From Candidatus Firestonebacteria bacterium RIFOXYD2_FULL_39_29 (GTDB lineage Bacteria > Oederibacteriota > D2-FULL-39-29): DNA of 51,936 nt. The stretch lies in NCBI GenBank assembly GCA_001778375.1, contig MFGV01000015.1, forward strand, positions 1-51,936. Direction: 5' to 3'. A program made the position numbers and the translations under genes. This document shows positions 33,066 to 40,669 of the stretch, piece by piece. Each line of letters starts with the position of its first letter. The stretch's first letter is position 1. The notes beneath the pieces are model-generated. The model saw only the letters and a program-made list of their open reading frames with translations, did no database searches and had not been told where the DNA came from.

Positions 33066-33362
33066 ATGCGGGAATATACATTCTTTGTATACATCATGGC
33101 TAGTCATAGAAATGGCACTATCTACATTGGGATTACTAATGATTTAATTCGAAGAGTGGATGAACATAAAAAAGGCTTTGTAAAAGGATTCACTAAGGAT
33201 TATAAAGTGAAAGATTTAGTATATTATGAAGAAACGGACAGTGTCGAAGCTGCAATAATCAGAGAAAAACAACTGAAGAATTGGCATAGAAAGTGGAAAA
33301 AGGACCTGATTGAAATAAAAAACCCATACTGGCGAGACCTCTTCGACGATATTATTAAGTAA
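33066..33362 (+). CDS. GIY-YIG nuclease domain protein
   Basis: 98 residues, AAGGGG before the ATG. The GIY-YIG fold is complete for the small UPF0213/YhbQ type: FFVYIMASHRNGTIYIGITNDLIRRVDEHK contains the two strands and catalytic Tyr and Arg region, and AAIIREKQLKNWHRKWK has the conserved catalytic Glu helix. Such single-domain proteins are predicted Mg-dependent endonucleases, usually of unknown role. It is tightly bracketed by three copies of one dispersed hairpin repeat (33005, 33368 and 33462), which suggests that the nuclease and the repeats move or act together. No other gene shares its transcript. Confidence 0.92.
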   Translation: MREYTFFVYIMASHRNGTIYIGITNDLIRRVDEHKKGFVKGFTKDYKVKDLVYYEETDSVEAAIIREKQLKNWHRKWKKDLIEIKNPYWRDLFDDIIK

Positions 33363-33367
33363 TCTCT

Positions 33368-33428
33368 GTCATCCTGAACTGGGTTTCTTTTCACCCGCCA
33401 ATCTTTAAGGAGGGCAGGATCCAGAGTC
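33368..33428 (+). repeat. Dispersed hairpin repeat, copy 6, with inserted loop module
   Basis: Ends GTCATCCTG (33368-33376) and CAGGATCCAGAGTC (33415-33428). The loop includes CCCGCCAATCTTTAAGGAG as in copy 3. It starts 6 bases after the GIY-YIG stop. Confidence 0.8.
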
Positions 33429-33461
33429 TTTTTTGTTATGAAGTTATTTTGTTGTTTTAAA

Positions 33462-33494
33462 GACACTGGATACCGGATCTCAGTCCGGTATGAC
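33462..33494 (-). repeat. Dispersed hairpin repeat, copy 7
   Basis: Inverted relative to copies 5 and 6. Arms ATACCGGA (33470-33477) and TCCGGTAT (33484-33491) with ends GACACTGG and GAC. Confidence 0.85.
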
Positions 33495-33500
33495 AAAATA

Positions 33501-33530
33501 AAAAGGGCGGGAGATTATCCCGCCCTTTGC
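33501..33530. terminator. Bidirectional intrinsic terminator downstream of fba
   Basis: Perfect 8-bp stem GGGCGGGA/TCCCGCCC (33505-33512/33518-33525), with four A before and three T after it. It can end the leftward ndk-fba transcript and the rightward GIY-YIG transcript. Confidence 0.8.
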
Positions 33531-33541
33531 TTTTACTTTAT

Positions 33542-33577
33542 AAACTTTACAAACCTTATGAACCTTACAAACTAACG
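33542..33577 (+). repeat. Degenerate 9-bp tandem repeat
   Basis: Units AAACTTTAC, AAACCTTAT, GAACCTTAC and AAACTAACG at period 9, between the terminator and the end of fba. Same family as 6641 and 38098. Confidence 0.75.
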
Positions 33578-33589
33578 AATAAGCTTCGC

Positions 33590-34498
33590 TTACTCGTGAT
33601 GCTTTATCTCTGACGACTGTATTCCTGACTTTGCTCCGGTAATTATTCCTTTACCTTTGCAGCCGAAGTAGCCCATGTATTCCCTTACTCTGTCTTTTAC
33701 GGCATTTTTGCCGGGGAGAAGGATCTTTCTCATGTCTTTTTCATTCGGGTTCTTGTTGTATGCTTCGCCTATTGCTTTTACAAAGGATACGGAGAGCTGG
33801 GTGGCTACGTTGATCTTGCAGAGTCCGTTTGCTATACCTTCCTTGATGGACTCCGGATCTACACCGGAAGATCCATGAAGAACTAAAGGTATATCAATTA
33901 CGGAACGAATCTTTTTCAATCTCGGGATGTCAAGCTTTGCAGTTCTGTCTTTCATTGCGTGGACGGAACCGATAGCGACTGCGAGAGAGTCGATTTTTGT
34001 TGCTGCTACGAATTTTACCGCTTCTTCAGATTGGGTCATTGCTTTCTCTATTGTTTCTGCAGAGTTGTTATCGCCTATCTGAAGCACTTTCCCGAGTTCT
34101 GCTTCCACCGGTATATTGCAGGCATGGGACATTTCAGTTATCTTCGCAGTCATTTTAACATTGTCTTCAAAGCTAAGGGCTGAACCGTCAAACATCAAAG
34201 AAGTGAATCCTGCTCTTAAGCATCTTACGTTCTGAAGATAATCTGTACCGTGGTCAAGATGAAGTACTACCGGTACTGAGGCAAGAGCAGCTGCTGCTTT
34301 TACCATTTCTGTCGCCATTTCAAGGCCTGCGTATTTTATAGCTCCCTGGCTTACTTGAATAATTACCGGGGATTTCTCTTCTTCCGCAACCTCAATTATC
34401 GCTTCAACAAACTCCATGTTGTTTGCGTTAAAGGCGCCGATTCCGAACTTTTCTTTTTGTGCTTTCAACATCCATTCTTTACTTGATACTAAAGGCAT
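33590..34498 (-). CDS. fba: Class II fructose-bisphosphate aldolase
   Basis: 302 residues, with GGAGGA before the ATG at 34498. It has the class II zinc-aldolase signatures: FGIGAFNANNMEFVEA, PVVLHLDHGTD (zinc His), SLMFDGSALSFEDN, EAELGKV, AIGSVHAM (zinc His), PLVLHGSSGV (zinc His) and KINVAT. The enzyme splits or makes fructose-1,6-bisphosphate in glycolysis and gluconeogenesis; the length and the short insert also allow tagatose- or ketose-bisphosphate aldolase relatives. It follows ndk by 48 bases in the same direction and is probably co-transcribed from the promoter at 35098-35126, ending at the terminator near 33515. Confidence 0.93.
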   Translation of the reverse strand: MPLVSSKEWMLKAQKEKFGIGAFNANNMEFVEAIIEVAEEEKSPVIIQVSQGAIKYAGLEMATEMVKAAAALASVPVVLHLDHGTDYLQNVRCLRAGFTSLMFDGSALSFEDNVKMTAKITEMSHACNIPVEAELGKVLQIGDNNSAETIEKAMTQSEEAVKFVAATKIDSLAVAIGSVHAMKDRTAKLDIPRLKKIRSVIDIPLVLHGSSGVDPESIKEGIANGLCKINVATQLSVSFVKAIGEAYNKNPNEKDMRKILLPGKNAVKDRVREYMGYFGCKGKGIITGAKSGIQSSEIKHHE

Positions 34499-34546
34499 TT
34501 TCGTTCCTCCTGTTAAGAAATTTGTTTTTTGATTTGGAGCAGGGTT

Positions 34547-35050
34547 TTAAGCCCAGCTTTTTGTTTTCAGGTCTTTTATTACTTCTTCTTTTGTCGGATA
34601 AAGATCTACTATTATATCTTCAGGTTTGAACCAGAGTTTAATCTCTCTTTCTGCGTCTTTTTCATCGCTGGAAGCATGAATTACATTCTCAAAAACACCA
34701 TGCGTAGTAATTCTACCGTAAGAACCCCGGATGGAGACGGGATCGGCTTCTTCCGGATTGGTTGCCCCCGCTATATCTCTTACTTTTTTAATTGCATCGT
34801 TACCCCAATAAACCATAGCCATGACTTTTCGCCTGTCATGGAACTCTCCCTGAAGATATTTTACCACATCATCAAAAAAGGGTTTGTCTTTCAGGTGTCT
34901 GTAATGGTCTGCCGCCAGTTCCCTGCTGACCCTGGCCATTTTAGCGGCAACTATCTCAAGTTTTGTTTCGGAGAGACGGGTAAGGATGTTCCCGGTTAAG
35001 GACTTTGTTAGACCGTCCGGTTTTACAAGTACCAAAGTTGCCTGGTTCAT
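34547..35050 (-). CDS. ndk: Nucleoside diphosphate kinase
   Basis: 167 residues, slightly longer than the usual 140-150. It opens ATLVLVKPDGLTKSLTG, carries the YRHLKDKPFF segment and TNPEEADPVSIRGSYG, and has the phospho-accepting H125 in ENVIHASSDE. NDK transfers the gamma-phosphate between nucleoside triphosphates and diphosphates in the cytoplasm. The region between SIRG and VIHAS is several residues longer than in E. coli Ndk. The C-terminal 20 residues (IIVDLYPTKEEVIKDLKTK) form an extension. It is the first gene of the leftward ndk-fba pair. Confidence 0.93.
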   Translation of the reverse strand: MNQATLVLVKPDGLTKSLTGNILTRLSETKLEIVAAKMARVSRELAADHYRHLKDKPFFDDVVKYLQGEFHDRRKVMAMVYWGNDAIKKVRDIAGATNPEEADPVSIRGSYGRITTHGVFENVIHASSDEKDAEREIKLWFKPEDIIVDLYPTKEEVIKDLKTKSWA

Positions 35051-35097
35051 TTAAAATGCTCCTTTTGCTGCTGTTTGGGTATGATTTAAACATTAGT

Positions 35098-35126
35098 ATT
35101 TTATAGGAAAACTGGGAAAAAGTCAA
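35098..35126 (-). promoter_or_regulatory. Sigma70-type promoter for ndk-fba
   Basis: On the minus strand TTGACT (35121-35126) and TAAAAT (35098-35103) are separated by 17 bp, 47 bases before the ndk start codon. Confidence 0.6.
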
Positions 35127-35227
35127 AGCATTTTTGGTCCCGAAGTTTGAAGCTGATTTCGGGACTGATGACTCCGATAAAAAAAAGATGACACAGATAA
35201 ACGATTTGATTTGAAAAAGAAGTTCTT

Positions 35228-35256
35228 TTGATATTTGTCGTTGTTTTTGATATACT
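35228..35256 (+). promoter_or_regulatory. Sigma70-type promoter upstream of the sugar isomerase gene
   Basis: TTGATA (35228-35233) and TATACT (35251-35256) have a 17-bp spacer. It would give a leader of about 215 bases before ATG 35479. Confidence 0.6.
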
Positions 35257-35478
35257 ACGTTAAGTTGGTTATAAGGTTTCCGGACAATTTGAATTAAGCT
35301 GGAAAAATTGCCTGTATTAGTGTCCACCTACAGTGAGATCTCGTCCGCTACAATGCTGTGCGAGACCTCGCCAATAGGCGGGCTAAAGACGGAGAATCCG
35401 GAAGTTTTGTAATCTCGACGAGGGATCCGCCTAATATAACTGGCGGAGGTGGAATCTATTTTAAAAAGGAGAATAATA

Positions 35479-36243
35479 ATGATAGGATTACAGCTTTATA
35501 CACTTCGCAATTTTCTTAAGACTCCGGAAGATATTTCGGTTTCCTTGAAAAGAGTCAAGGAAATCGGGTACAAGGGTGTAGAGGTGTTTTCGGGAATTGG
35601 ACCTATAGAACCCGCAGAACTTAAAAAAATGATAAATGAGGCCGGGCTTCTTTCAAATTCCGGACATATGAATTATGGGAGAATTATCAACGAAACAGAT
35701 AAGGCGATTGAAGAATGTAAGATTATGGGATATGAGACTTTGGTCTGTCCCTGGCTTGATCTTGAAGTGAGGAACAATGAAGAGAGTTATAAAAAAGTAG
35801 CTAAAGAACTGACGAAAGCCGGAGAAAAATTGCTGCAAAATGGAATTTCACTTGCGTATCACAATCATGATTTTGAATTTGAGAAATTTAACGGCAGACT
35901 GGGTCTTGATATTATTTACAGTGAAAGCGATCCCGGGTATCTTCGAACAGAATTTGATACTTATTGGATACAATCCGGCGGAGGTGATCCTGCAGAATGG
36001 ATTTTAAGATTTAAAGATCGGACTTCTGTAGTACACTTGAAGGATATGGGTGCGGTAGGGAATAAAACACACATGATGCTCCCGGTGGGTGAAGGCAATT
36101 TAAACTGGAAAAGAATTTTCGGCGCGTTAAAAGAAGCGGGAACTAAAAATTACTTTGTTGAACAGGATAACTGCAACGGCATAGATCCATTTGAATGCGT
36201 GACTACAAGTTTTAATAATTTAAAGAAAATGGGGTTTGAATAG
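35479..36243 (+). CDS. Sugar phosphate isomerase/epimerase-like TIM-barrel protein
   Basis: 254 residues from ATG 35479, which has AAAGGAG at good spacing; an earlier ATG at 35449 lies in repeat sequence. It shows the xylose-isomerase-like/AP-endonuclease-2 TIM-barrel pattern: IGLQLYTLRNFLKTPED, EIGYKGVEVFSGIG, GISLAYHNHDFEFEK (metal His), YLRTEFDTYWIQSGGGDP, SVVHLKDMG and NYFVEQDNC. These enzymes bind a divalent metal and interconvert or oxidise sugars such as inositol or 3-ketoglucose; substrate is unknown. Its stop abuts the reading frame of the first EamA gene, so the three genes may be one transcript. Confidence 0.85.
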   Translation: MIGLQLYTLRNFLKTPEDISVSLKRVKEIGYKGVEVFSGIGPIEPAELKKMINEAGLLSNSGHMNYGRIINETDKAIEECKIMGYETLVCPWLDLEVRNNEESYKKVAKELTKAGEKLLQNGISLAYHNHDFEFEKFNGRLGLDIIYSESDPGYLRTEFDTYWIQSGGGDPAEWILRFKDRTSVVHLKDMGAVGNKTHMMLPVGEGNLNWKRIFGALKEAGTKNYFVEQDNCNGIDPFECVTTSFNNLKKMGFE

Positions 36244-36278
36244 AAACCTCTGATTCTAAAATAGTCACGGATGGCGAA

Positions 36279-37151
36279 ATTAAGAGCAGCAAGTCCGCTG
36301 ATTTTAGCCTTGTACTCATTGCTCTTATCTGGGGTGTTTCTTACAGTGTTGTAAAATGGTCGCTGTTAGATTCAGAACCTCTTGCAAATGTTTGTTTCCG
36401 CATGGCTGTGAGCGCTGCCGTACTCGGAGTGATTGCCAGGAGAAAGGGTAAAATCCCTTTTCAAACTGCCAAGAACGGTACAGTTCTTGGGATCCTTCTG
36501 GCCTGCCATTTTGCATTCCTTACCGTAGGTCTTAAAACCACTCTTGCTTCAAATGCGGGCTTTTTAGTCGGGGCTTTTGTGATCTTTGTTCCTATTTTTT
36601 CCCGGCTGCTGTTTAAAGAAAAATTTACAAAGAAAAAATTGTGGGCGGTCAGCGTTAGTTTTGCCGGTCTTTGGCTCTTAACCGGCGGTTTTTTCACTGT
36701 CAGTAAAGGGGCTGTATTTATAATAATTGCCGCTGCTGCCGGAGCGCTTCATATAATTTTTGTTTCAAAAATGTCCAAAGAAAAAGGCATGGAACCATTC
36801 GGGCTGACATTTTATCAGTTTGCTGCCGGAGCGTTGCTTGTTTTTTTCATTATTCTTTTTAACGGGTATAGTTTTAACATAGGCAGCGCAAATAATATAA
36901 TATTTTTAATATTAATTGCCCTCATCGGAAATGCCTTTACGACGGTCGGGCAGGTAGTTACTCAGAAATACATGACTGCGGTGAAGGCCGCGCTTATAAT
37001 TGCATTAGAACCAGTATTTTCCGCGCTTTTTGCGTGGAGTTACGGCGGGGAAAAGTTTAATATTATAGCGGGAGCCGGAGGGGTTCTTATCATTCTGGGA
37101 ATATTTATCTCGGAAATCAGTTTTAAGAAAAATACGGAGGTCTTGTCATGA
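36279..37151 (+). CDS. EamA/DMT-family transporter, first of a tandem pair; non-canonical start
   Basis: Read from 36279 it has 290 residues, matching its 296-residue neighbour. The first canonical ATG (36402) would remove the first membrane helix, yet the frame upstream encodes a textbook EamA helix 1 (SADFSLVLIALIWGVSYSVVKW). Between the upstream in-frame stop (36237) and 36402 there is no ATG, GTG or TTG in frame; ATT at 36279 follows GGATGG and is my best guess, with ATA 36240 as alternative. Ten helices are predicted, with TTLASNAGFLVG and ALEPVFSALFAW motifs of the drug/metabolite exporter fold. Substrate is unknown. An assembly indel would also explain the missing start. Confidence 0.8.
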   Translation: MKSSKSADFSLVLIALIWGVSYSVVKWSLLDSEPLANVCFRMAVSAAVLGVIARRKGKIPFQTAKNGTVLGILLACHFAFLTVGLKTTLASNAGFLVGAFVIFVPIFSRLLFKEKFTKKKLWAVSVSFAGLWLLTGGFFTVSKGAVFIIIAAAAGALHIIFVSKMSKEKGMEPFGLTFYQFAAGALLVFFIILFNGYSFNIGSANNIIFLILIALIGNAFTTVGQVVTQKYMTAVKAALIIALEPVFSALFAWSYGGEKFNIIAGAGGVLIILGIFISEISFKKNTEVLS

Positions 37152-38038
37152 AGAGTTCGAGAATAACATTGCTTGCGACTCTCGGGCTGCTCCTTTCTTC
37201 TTTGATGTGGGGTGCCTCATTTTACCAGATGAAAGATGCGATGGCTTTTATCAGCCCGCTTCCTTTTGTAGCCGTAAGGATGGGCGCCGCAGCGCTCTTG
37301 CTGGCAATTATTGCTTTGTATTTTAAGAAGAACCTCTTAAAGAATTTAAAAGCCGGACTTATTCTTGGCTCCATTTTATCAATTGTAATGATCTCGCAAA
37401 CGGCCGGTTTAAAATACACCACGGCCTCCAATTCCGGATTTATAACCGGAATGTTCATAGTATTTATTCCTGTATTTTCTTATCTGTTTTATAAAAGAAA
37501 ATTCTCCTTTATTAAGATAATTGCGGTGGTTGTAAATATTTCCGGCTTATGGATGCTTACAGGAGGCTTAAGCCGTCTTAATAACGGGGATATCCTTACT
37601 ATTATTACCGCCATAGCTTCCGGTTTACATATTGTTTATATCTCTGAAGTTACAAAGGAAGAAGGGATTGACCTTTTGGTATTATGTTTTCATCAGTTAT
37701 TCGTTACTTCTGTCGTCGCATTTATAGTGTCCTTGTGTTTCGGACTTCCCTTTAATCTCGGGAGTAACGGGAATATTGTCAGACTCGGATATATAATATT
37801 ATTTCCCACAGTGGGATCATTTCTAATTCAACTTAATACCCAGAAATTTCTCTCAACCGTAAGAGCAGCACTCATAATAACTACAGAACCTGTATTCGCC
37901 GCCGTTTTCGCCTGGACTTTAGGCGGAGAGAAAGTTGTACCAATTGCGATGCTGGGGGGACTGGTTATGGTTGCGGGAATGGTACTGTCGGAAGTGAAAA
38001 CAAGCAAGGAAAGCAAGTACAGTGAAAAAAGTGGGTAA
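37148..38038 (+). CDS. EamA/DMT-family transporter, second of a tandem pair
   Basis: 296 residues, ATG overlapping the previous stop by 4 nt. Ten membrane helices in two EamA repeats: LLSSLMWGASFYQMKDAM at the start, YTTASNSGFITGMFIVF between, and ITTEPVFAAVFAWTLGGE in the second repeat. It is clearly paralogous to its neighbour. DMT exporters move amino acids, nucleosides or other metabolites; most act alone, but coupled pairs could work as heteromers. Convergent with trpB, with a shared terminator at 38139. Confidence 0.9.
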   Translation: MKSSRITLLATLGLLLSSLMWGASFYQMKDAMAFISPLPFVAVRMGAAALLLAIIALYFKKNLLKNLKAGLILGSILSIVMISQTAGLKYTTASNSGFITGMFIVFIPVFSYLFYKRKFSFIKIIAVVVNISGLWMLTGGLSRLNNGDILTIITAIASGLHIVYISEVTKEEGIDLLVLCFHQLFVTSVVAFIVSLCFGLPFNLGSNGNIVRLGYIILFPTVGSFLIQLNTQKFLSTVRAALIITTEPVFAAVFAWTLGGEKVVPIAMLGGLVMVAGMVLSEVKTSKESKYSEKSG

Positions 38039-38097
38039 AGTGAAGAAAGATTTACATATAGGAGTTGTTAAAATAAAATAATATCACATTTGAAAAA

Positions 38098-38133
38098 GAC
38101 TTTATAAACCTTACAAACCTTATGGACCTTATA
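38098..38133 (+). repeat. Degenerate 9-bp tandem repeat
   Basis: Units GACTTTATA, AACCTTACA, AACCTTATG and GACCTTATA at exact period 9, directly before the terminator between the convergent EamA and trpB genes. Here the tract is not upstream of any gene. Confidence 0.8.
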
Positions 38134-38138
38134 AACTT

Positions 38139-38168
38139 AAAAAGGCCTCCGTTTCCGGAGGCCTTTTT
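38139..38168. terminator. Bidirectional terminator between EamA and trpB
   Basis: Perfect 8-bp stem GGCCTCCG/CGGAGGCC (38144-38151/38156-38163) with loop TTTC, five A before and five T after. Confidence 0.9.
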
Positions 38169-38170
38169 AC

Positions 38171-39535
38171 TTATCCTTTGAAATCTATTACCGGAACGTC
38201 CTTCAGTGCTTCTTTTATCTTGCACTCTTCGAGCTCTACATCATTCAGTTTTCCTGAAAGATAAGCTTCATAAGCGCCCAGATCGAAATGGCCGTGACCG
38301 GATAGACAGAAGACTATACATTTTTCTTTTTTGGTTTCCCTGCATTTAATTGCTTCATCTATTGCGGCTTTAATGGCGTGCGCGCTTTCCGGAGCCGGAA
38401 GTATTCCTTCGGTTCTGGCAAAAAGTACCGCGGAATCAAAGACCGGAGTTTGAGGGTAGGCTACTGCCTGGATAAGTCCCTCGTTAACGAACTGGCTGAG
38501 CAGGGGGGAATCACCGTGATAACGCAATCCTCCTGCGTGAATGCCTGACGGTACGAAACTATGGCCCAGCGTGTACATTTTTACTAAAGGCATTGATTTT
38601 GCTTCGTCGCCGAAATCATACCTGTAAGGCCCTCTTGTAAGCGTAGGACAGGCTGATGGTTCGACCCCGAGAAGGGTAATGTCCTCGCCTTTCATTTTTC
38701 TGGGAAGAAAAGGGAAGGCAATTCCTGCAAAATTACTGCCGCCGCCTACGCAGCCTATGACGATGTCCGGTTTCTTTTCTCCTGCAATCTTCAACTGCAT
38801 TTCTGTTTCCAGTCCGATTATAGATTGGTGCATGCAAACGTGATTAAGCACGCTGCCCAGGCAATATCTGGAGTCTTTACCGGTGACTGCTTCTTCAACT
38901 GCTTCAGAAATAGCTATTCCGAGAGAACCCAGAGATTTCGGGTCTTTGGCCAGTACATTTCTTCCGGCATTGGTACGGTTGGTTGGGGATGCATATATAG
39001 TCGCTCCCCAGGTTTGCATCAGTATTCTTCTGTACGGTTTCTGTTCATAAGAGATCTTAACCATGTAAACGACGCATTCCAGACCAAATTTCTGGGAGGC
39101 AAAGGCGATGGCGCTGCCCCACTGACCTGCGCCGGTCTCTGTAACTAATCTTTTTATACCTTGCTTCATATTATAGTAGGCTTGAGGCAGAGCAGTATTT
39201 AACTTGTGTGAACCTGCAGGGGAAACACTCTCATTTTTAAAATAAATCCTGGCAGGGGTTTTAAGTGCTTTCTCAAGATTGACGGCTCTTTGCAAAGGAG
39301 AAGGGCGCCATACTTTAAAAGCCTCTCTTACTTCATCAGGGATCTCTATCCATCTTTCCTGGCTCATTTCCTGCTTAATTATTTCCATGGGAAATACTGG
39401 GGCAAAATCCTCAGGTCCTGCGGGTTTTCCGTCCGGTTTAAGTGGCGGCAGAAGTTTGTTCTTCATATCTGCCTGCACGTTGTACCACTTCTGCGGTATA
39501 TCCTTTTCACTTAGAAATATCTTATTGTCAGCCAT
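38171..39535 (-). CDS. trpB: Tryptophan synthase beta chain, type 2 (TrpB2-like)
   Basis: 454 residues. It is longer than canonical TrpB (about 400) and has the TrpB2 N-terminal extension (residues 1-75) and [15 protein letters not shown]. The PLP lysine is K111 in [28 protein letters not shown] and the phosphate-binding loop [10 protein letters not shown] are intact. It joins indole (or a related acceptor) with serine. TrpB2 proteins often lack a TrpA partner and may act as indole salvage enzymes; no other trp genes are near. GGAGGAGATA precedes the ATG at 39535, and a promoter lies at 39563-39592. Confidence 0.93.
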   Translation of the reverse strand: MADNKIFLSEKDIPQKWYNVQADMKNKLLPPLKPDGKPAGPEDFAPVFPMEIIKQEMSQERWIEIPDEVREAFKVWRPSPLQRAVNLEKALKTPARIYFKNESVSPAGSHKLNTALPQAYYNMKQGIKRLVTETGAGQWGSAIAFASQKFGLECVVYMVKISYEQKPYRRILMQTWGATIYASPTNRTNAGRNVLAKDPKSLGSLGIAISEAVEEAVTGKDSRYCLGSVLNHVCMHQSIIGLETEMQLKIAGEKKPDIVIGCVGGGSNFAGIAFPFLPRKMKGEDITLLGVEPSACPTLTRGPYRYDFGDEAKSMPLVKMYTLGHSFVPSGIHAGGLRYHGDSPLLSQFVNEGLIQAVAYPQTPVFDSAVLFARTEGILPAPESAHAIKAAIDEAIKCRETKKEKCIVFCLSGHGHFDLGAYEAYLSGKLNDVELEECKIKEALKDVPVIDFKG

Positions 39536-39562
39536 ATCTCCTCCAAGAGTTAAGATGTAAGT

Positions 39563-39592
39563 ATTCTATAGCAAAGCAGGGGTTTTAGTCAA
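39563..39592 (-). promoter_or_regulatory. Sigma70-type promoter for trpB
   Basis: On the minus strand TTGACT (39587-39592) is followed after 18 bp by TAGAAT (39563-39568), or after 16 bp by TATAGA, about 28 bases before the start codon. Confidence 0.55.
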
Positions 39593-39620
39593 CTGCTAAT
39601 AGCTGAGCGGTAGAGCAAAC

Positions 39621-39660
39621 GTCCATAAAGGTCTGTAAAAGTCTATAAAAGTCCGTAAAA
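39621..39660 (-). repeat. Degenerate 10-bp tandem repeat
   Basis: Units GTCCATAAAG, GTCTGTAAAA, GTCTATAAAA and GTCCGTAAAA at exact period 10. They are the reverse complement of the family at 21834, here between the divergent trpB and MBL genes. Confidence 0.85.
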
Positions 39661-39793
39661 GTGAAAGATTAATAAAAAAAGATAATAATACATTTGTGTA
39701 AGTCATTATGGACTTTTAGACGGATTTACCGTATTATTGTGAAGAATCTATCAATCTGAAATAATAGGTTCAGTTAAGACTTAAAAGGAGTAA

Positions 39794-40600
39794 ATGAACT
39801 ATCTGAAGATCTGCGATAAAATCTACCTCGTCGGCCGCGGTATCTGGGGCGGGCTTTCCCCTATGACGGCAAAATTTGACTGCAATATATATCTTATTGA
39901 CGGAGGGGGCGAGCTGGCCCTTGTTGATAACGGTGAAGCTTTGAATATTGTAAAACTTAAAAGGAATATTCTGGCTGCCGGGTTGGATTTTAAAAAAATA
40001 AAAAAACTGATAATTACGCATGATCATCTGGATCATACGGCCAATACCTGGTTATTAAAAAAAATATTAAAGGCTAAAGTTTATTCCGGTCGGGGGAGTT
40101 TTTTCTTTCTTAAGCCGGATATGTATGTCAAATCCGGTGATACGATCAAAGTCGGGGATATATCCTTAAAAGTATATAATACTCCCGGACACACTCCTGA
40201 TTCCCTTTGTCTGGAAACGGAAATTAACGAAAAAAAAGTCTTATTTTCCGGAGATACTGCTATTGGAGATCAAGGGGAAAACGGGAAAGGTGTAGTGGGC
40301 TGGTATAATACAAAATGGGGCTCGGATAAAAAGAAGTTGCTGAAAAGTGTAAAATTTCTTGAAAAACTTGATCCTGATATAATGCTTCCCGGTCACGGAA
40401 TTCCCCACCTTACTAAAAGAAAATGCAGAGAGGCTCTGAAAAATTGCAAAAAACGCATAGCAGATTTTGGCAAATATCCCGAACTGGAAAGTATGCTGCC
40501 TCACGCTTTTGACCGGGGAGGCATAAGCCGAAGTTTCGACCTCAAGGGAAATAAACAACTGTTTATAAAGGTCAAGATACAAAGAGAGAAAAAGCGGTAG
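39794..40600 (+). CDS. MBL-fold metallo-hydrolase
   Basis: 268 residues; AAAAGGAG precedes the ATG. The metallo-beta-lactamase metal site is complete: H76, H78, D80 and H81 in ITHDHLDHT, PGHTPDS, the bridging Asp in LFSGDTAIGD, and LPGHGIP. Such proteins are often thiolesterases, glyoxalase II-like hydrolases or lactonases; the Zn/Fe-binding set here is compatible with any of these. The C-terminal 80 residues are basic. Substrate is unknown. It lies 69 bases before cysE but that gene has its own promoter-like sequence, so co-transcription is uncertain. Confidence 0.88.
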   Translation: MNYLKICDKIYLVGRGIWGGLSPMTAKFDCNIYLIDGGGELALVDNGEALNIVKLKRNILAAGLDFKKIKKLIITHDHLDHTANTWLLKKILKAKVYSGRGSFFFLKPDMYVKSGDTIKVGDISLKVYNTPGHTPDSLCLETEINEKKVLFSGDTAIGDQGENGKGVVGWYNTKWGSDKKKLLKSVKFLEKLDPDIMLPGHGIPHLTKRKCREALKNCKKRIADFGKYPELESMLPHAFDRGGISRSFDLKGNKQLFIKVKIQREKKR

Positions 40601-40627
40601 TAAAAAGAACTTCTAACAATACGGATT

Positions 40628-40655
40628 TTGGATGAAATACACTCCTATTTATAGT
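40628..40655 (+). promoter_or_regulatory. Possible promoter of cysE giving a very short leader
   Basis: TTGGAT (40628-40633) and TATAGT (40650-40655), spacer 16. Transcription would begin about 8 bases before the ATG, and no Shine-Dalgarno is present there. Confidence 0.4.
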
Positions 40656-40669
40656 AGAATATACCTACT

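Larger units (their letters stand above)
35051..35478. other. Divergent intergenic region with two promoters and a structured leader
   Basis: No gene is seen. It contains outward-facing promoters (35098-35126 leftward, 35228-35256 rightward). The rightward leader of about 210 bases holds hairpins TCTCG/CGAGA (35338-35342/35361-35365) and TCCGCC/GGCGGA (35427-35432/35443-35448). The second resembles the hairpin at 24488 and abuts the Shine-Dalgarno of the isomerase gene. Confidence 0.55.

Noticed and set aside
33005-33494. Insertion sequence with GIY-YIG transposase
   Set aside because: The flanking hairpins are not terminal inverted repeats of one unit and also occur alone elsewhere; association only is reported.
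34529-34999. 156-codon open frame on the plus strand
   Set aside because: Antisense of ndk, which has all its conserved residues on the other strand.
6641-39660. CRISPR array
   Set aside because: The tandem tracts have units of only 7-10 bp, diverged, without spacers, and no cas genes are present.
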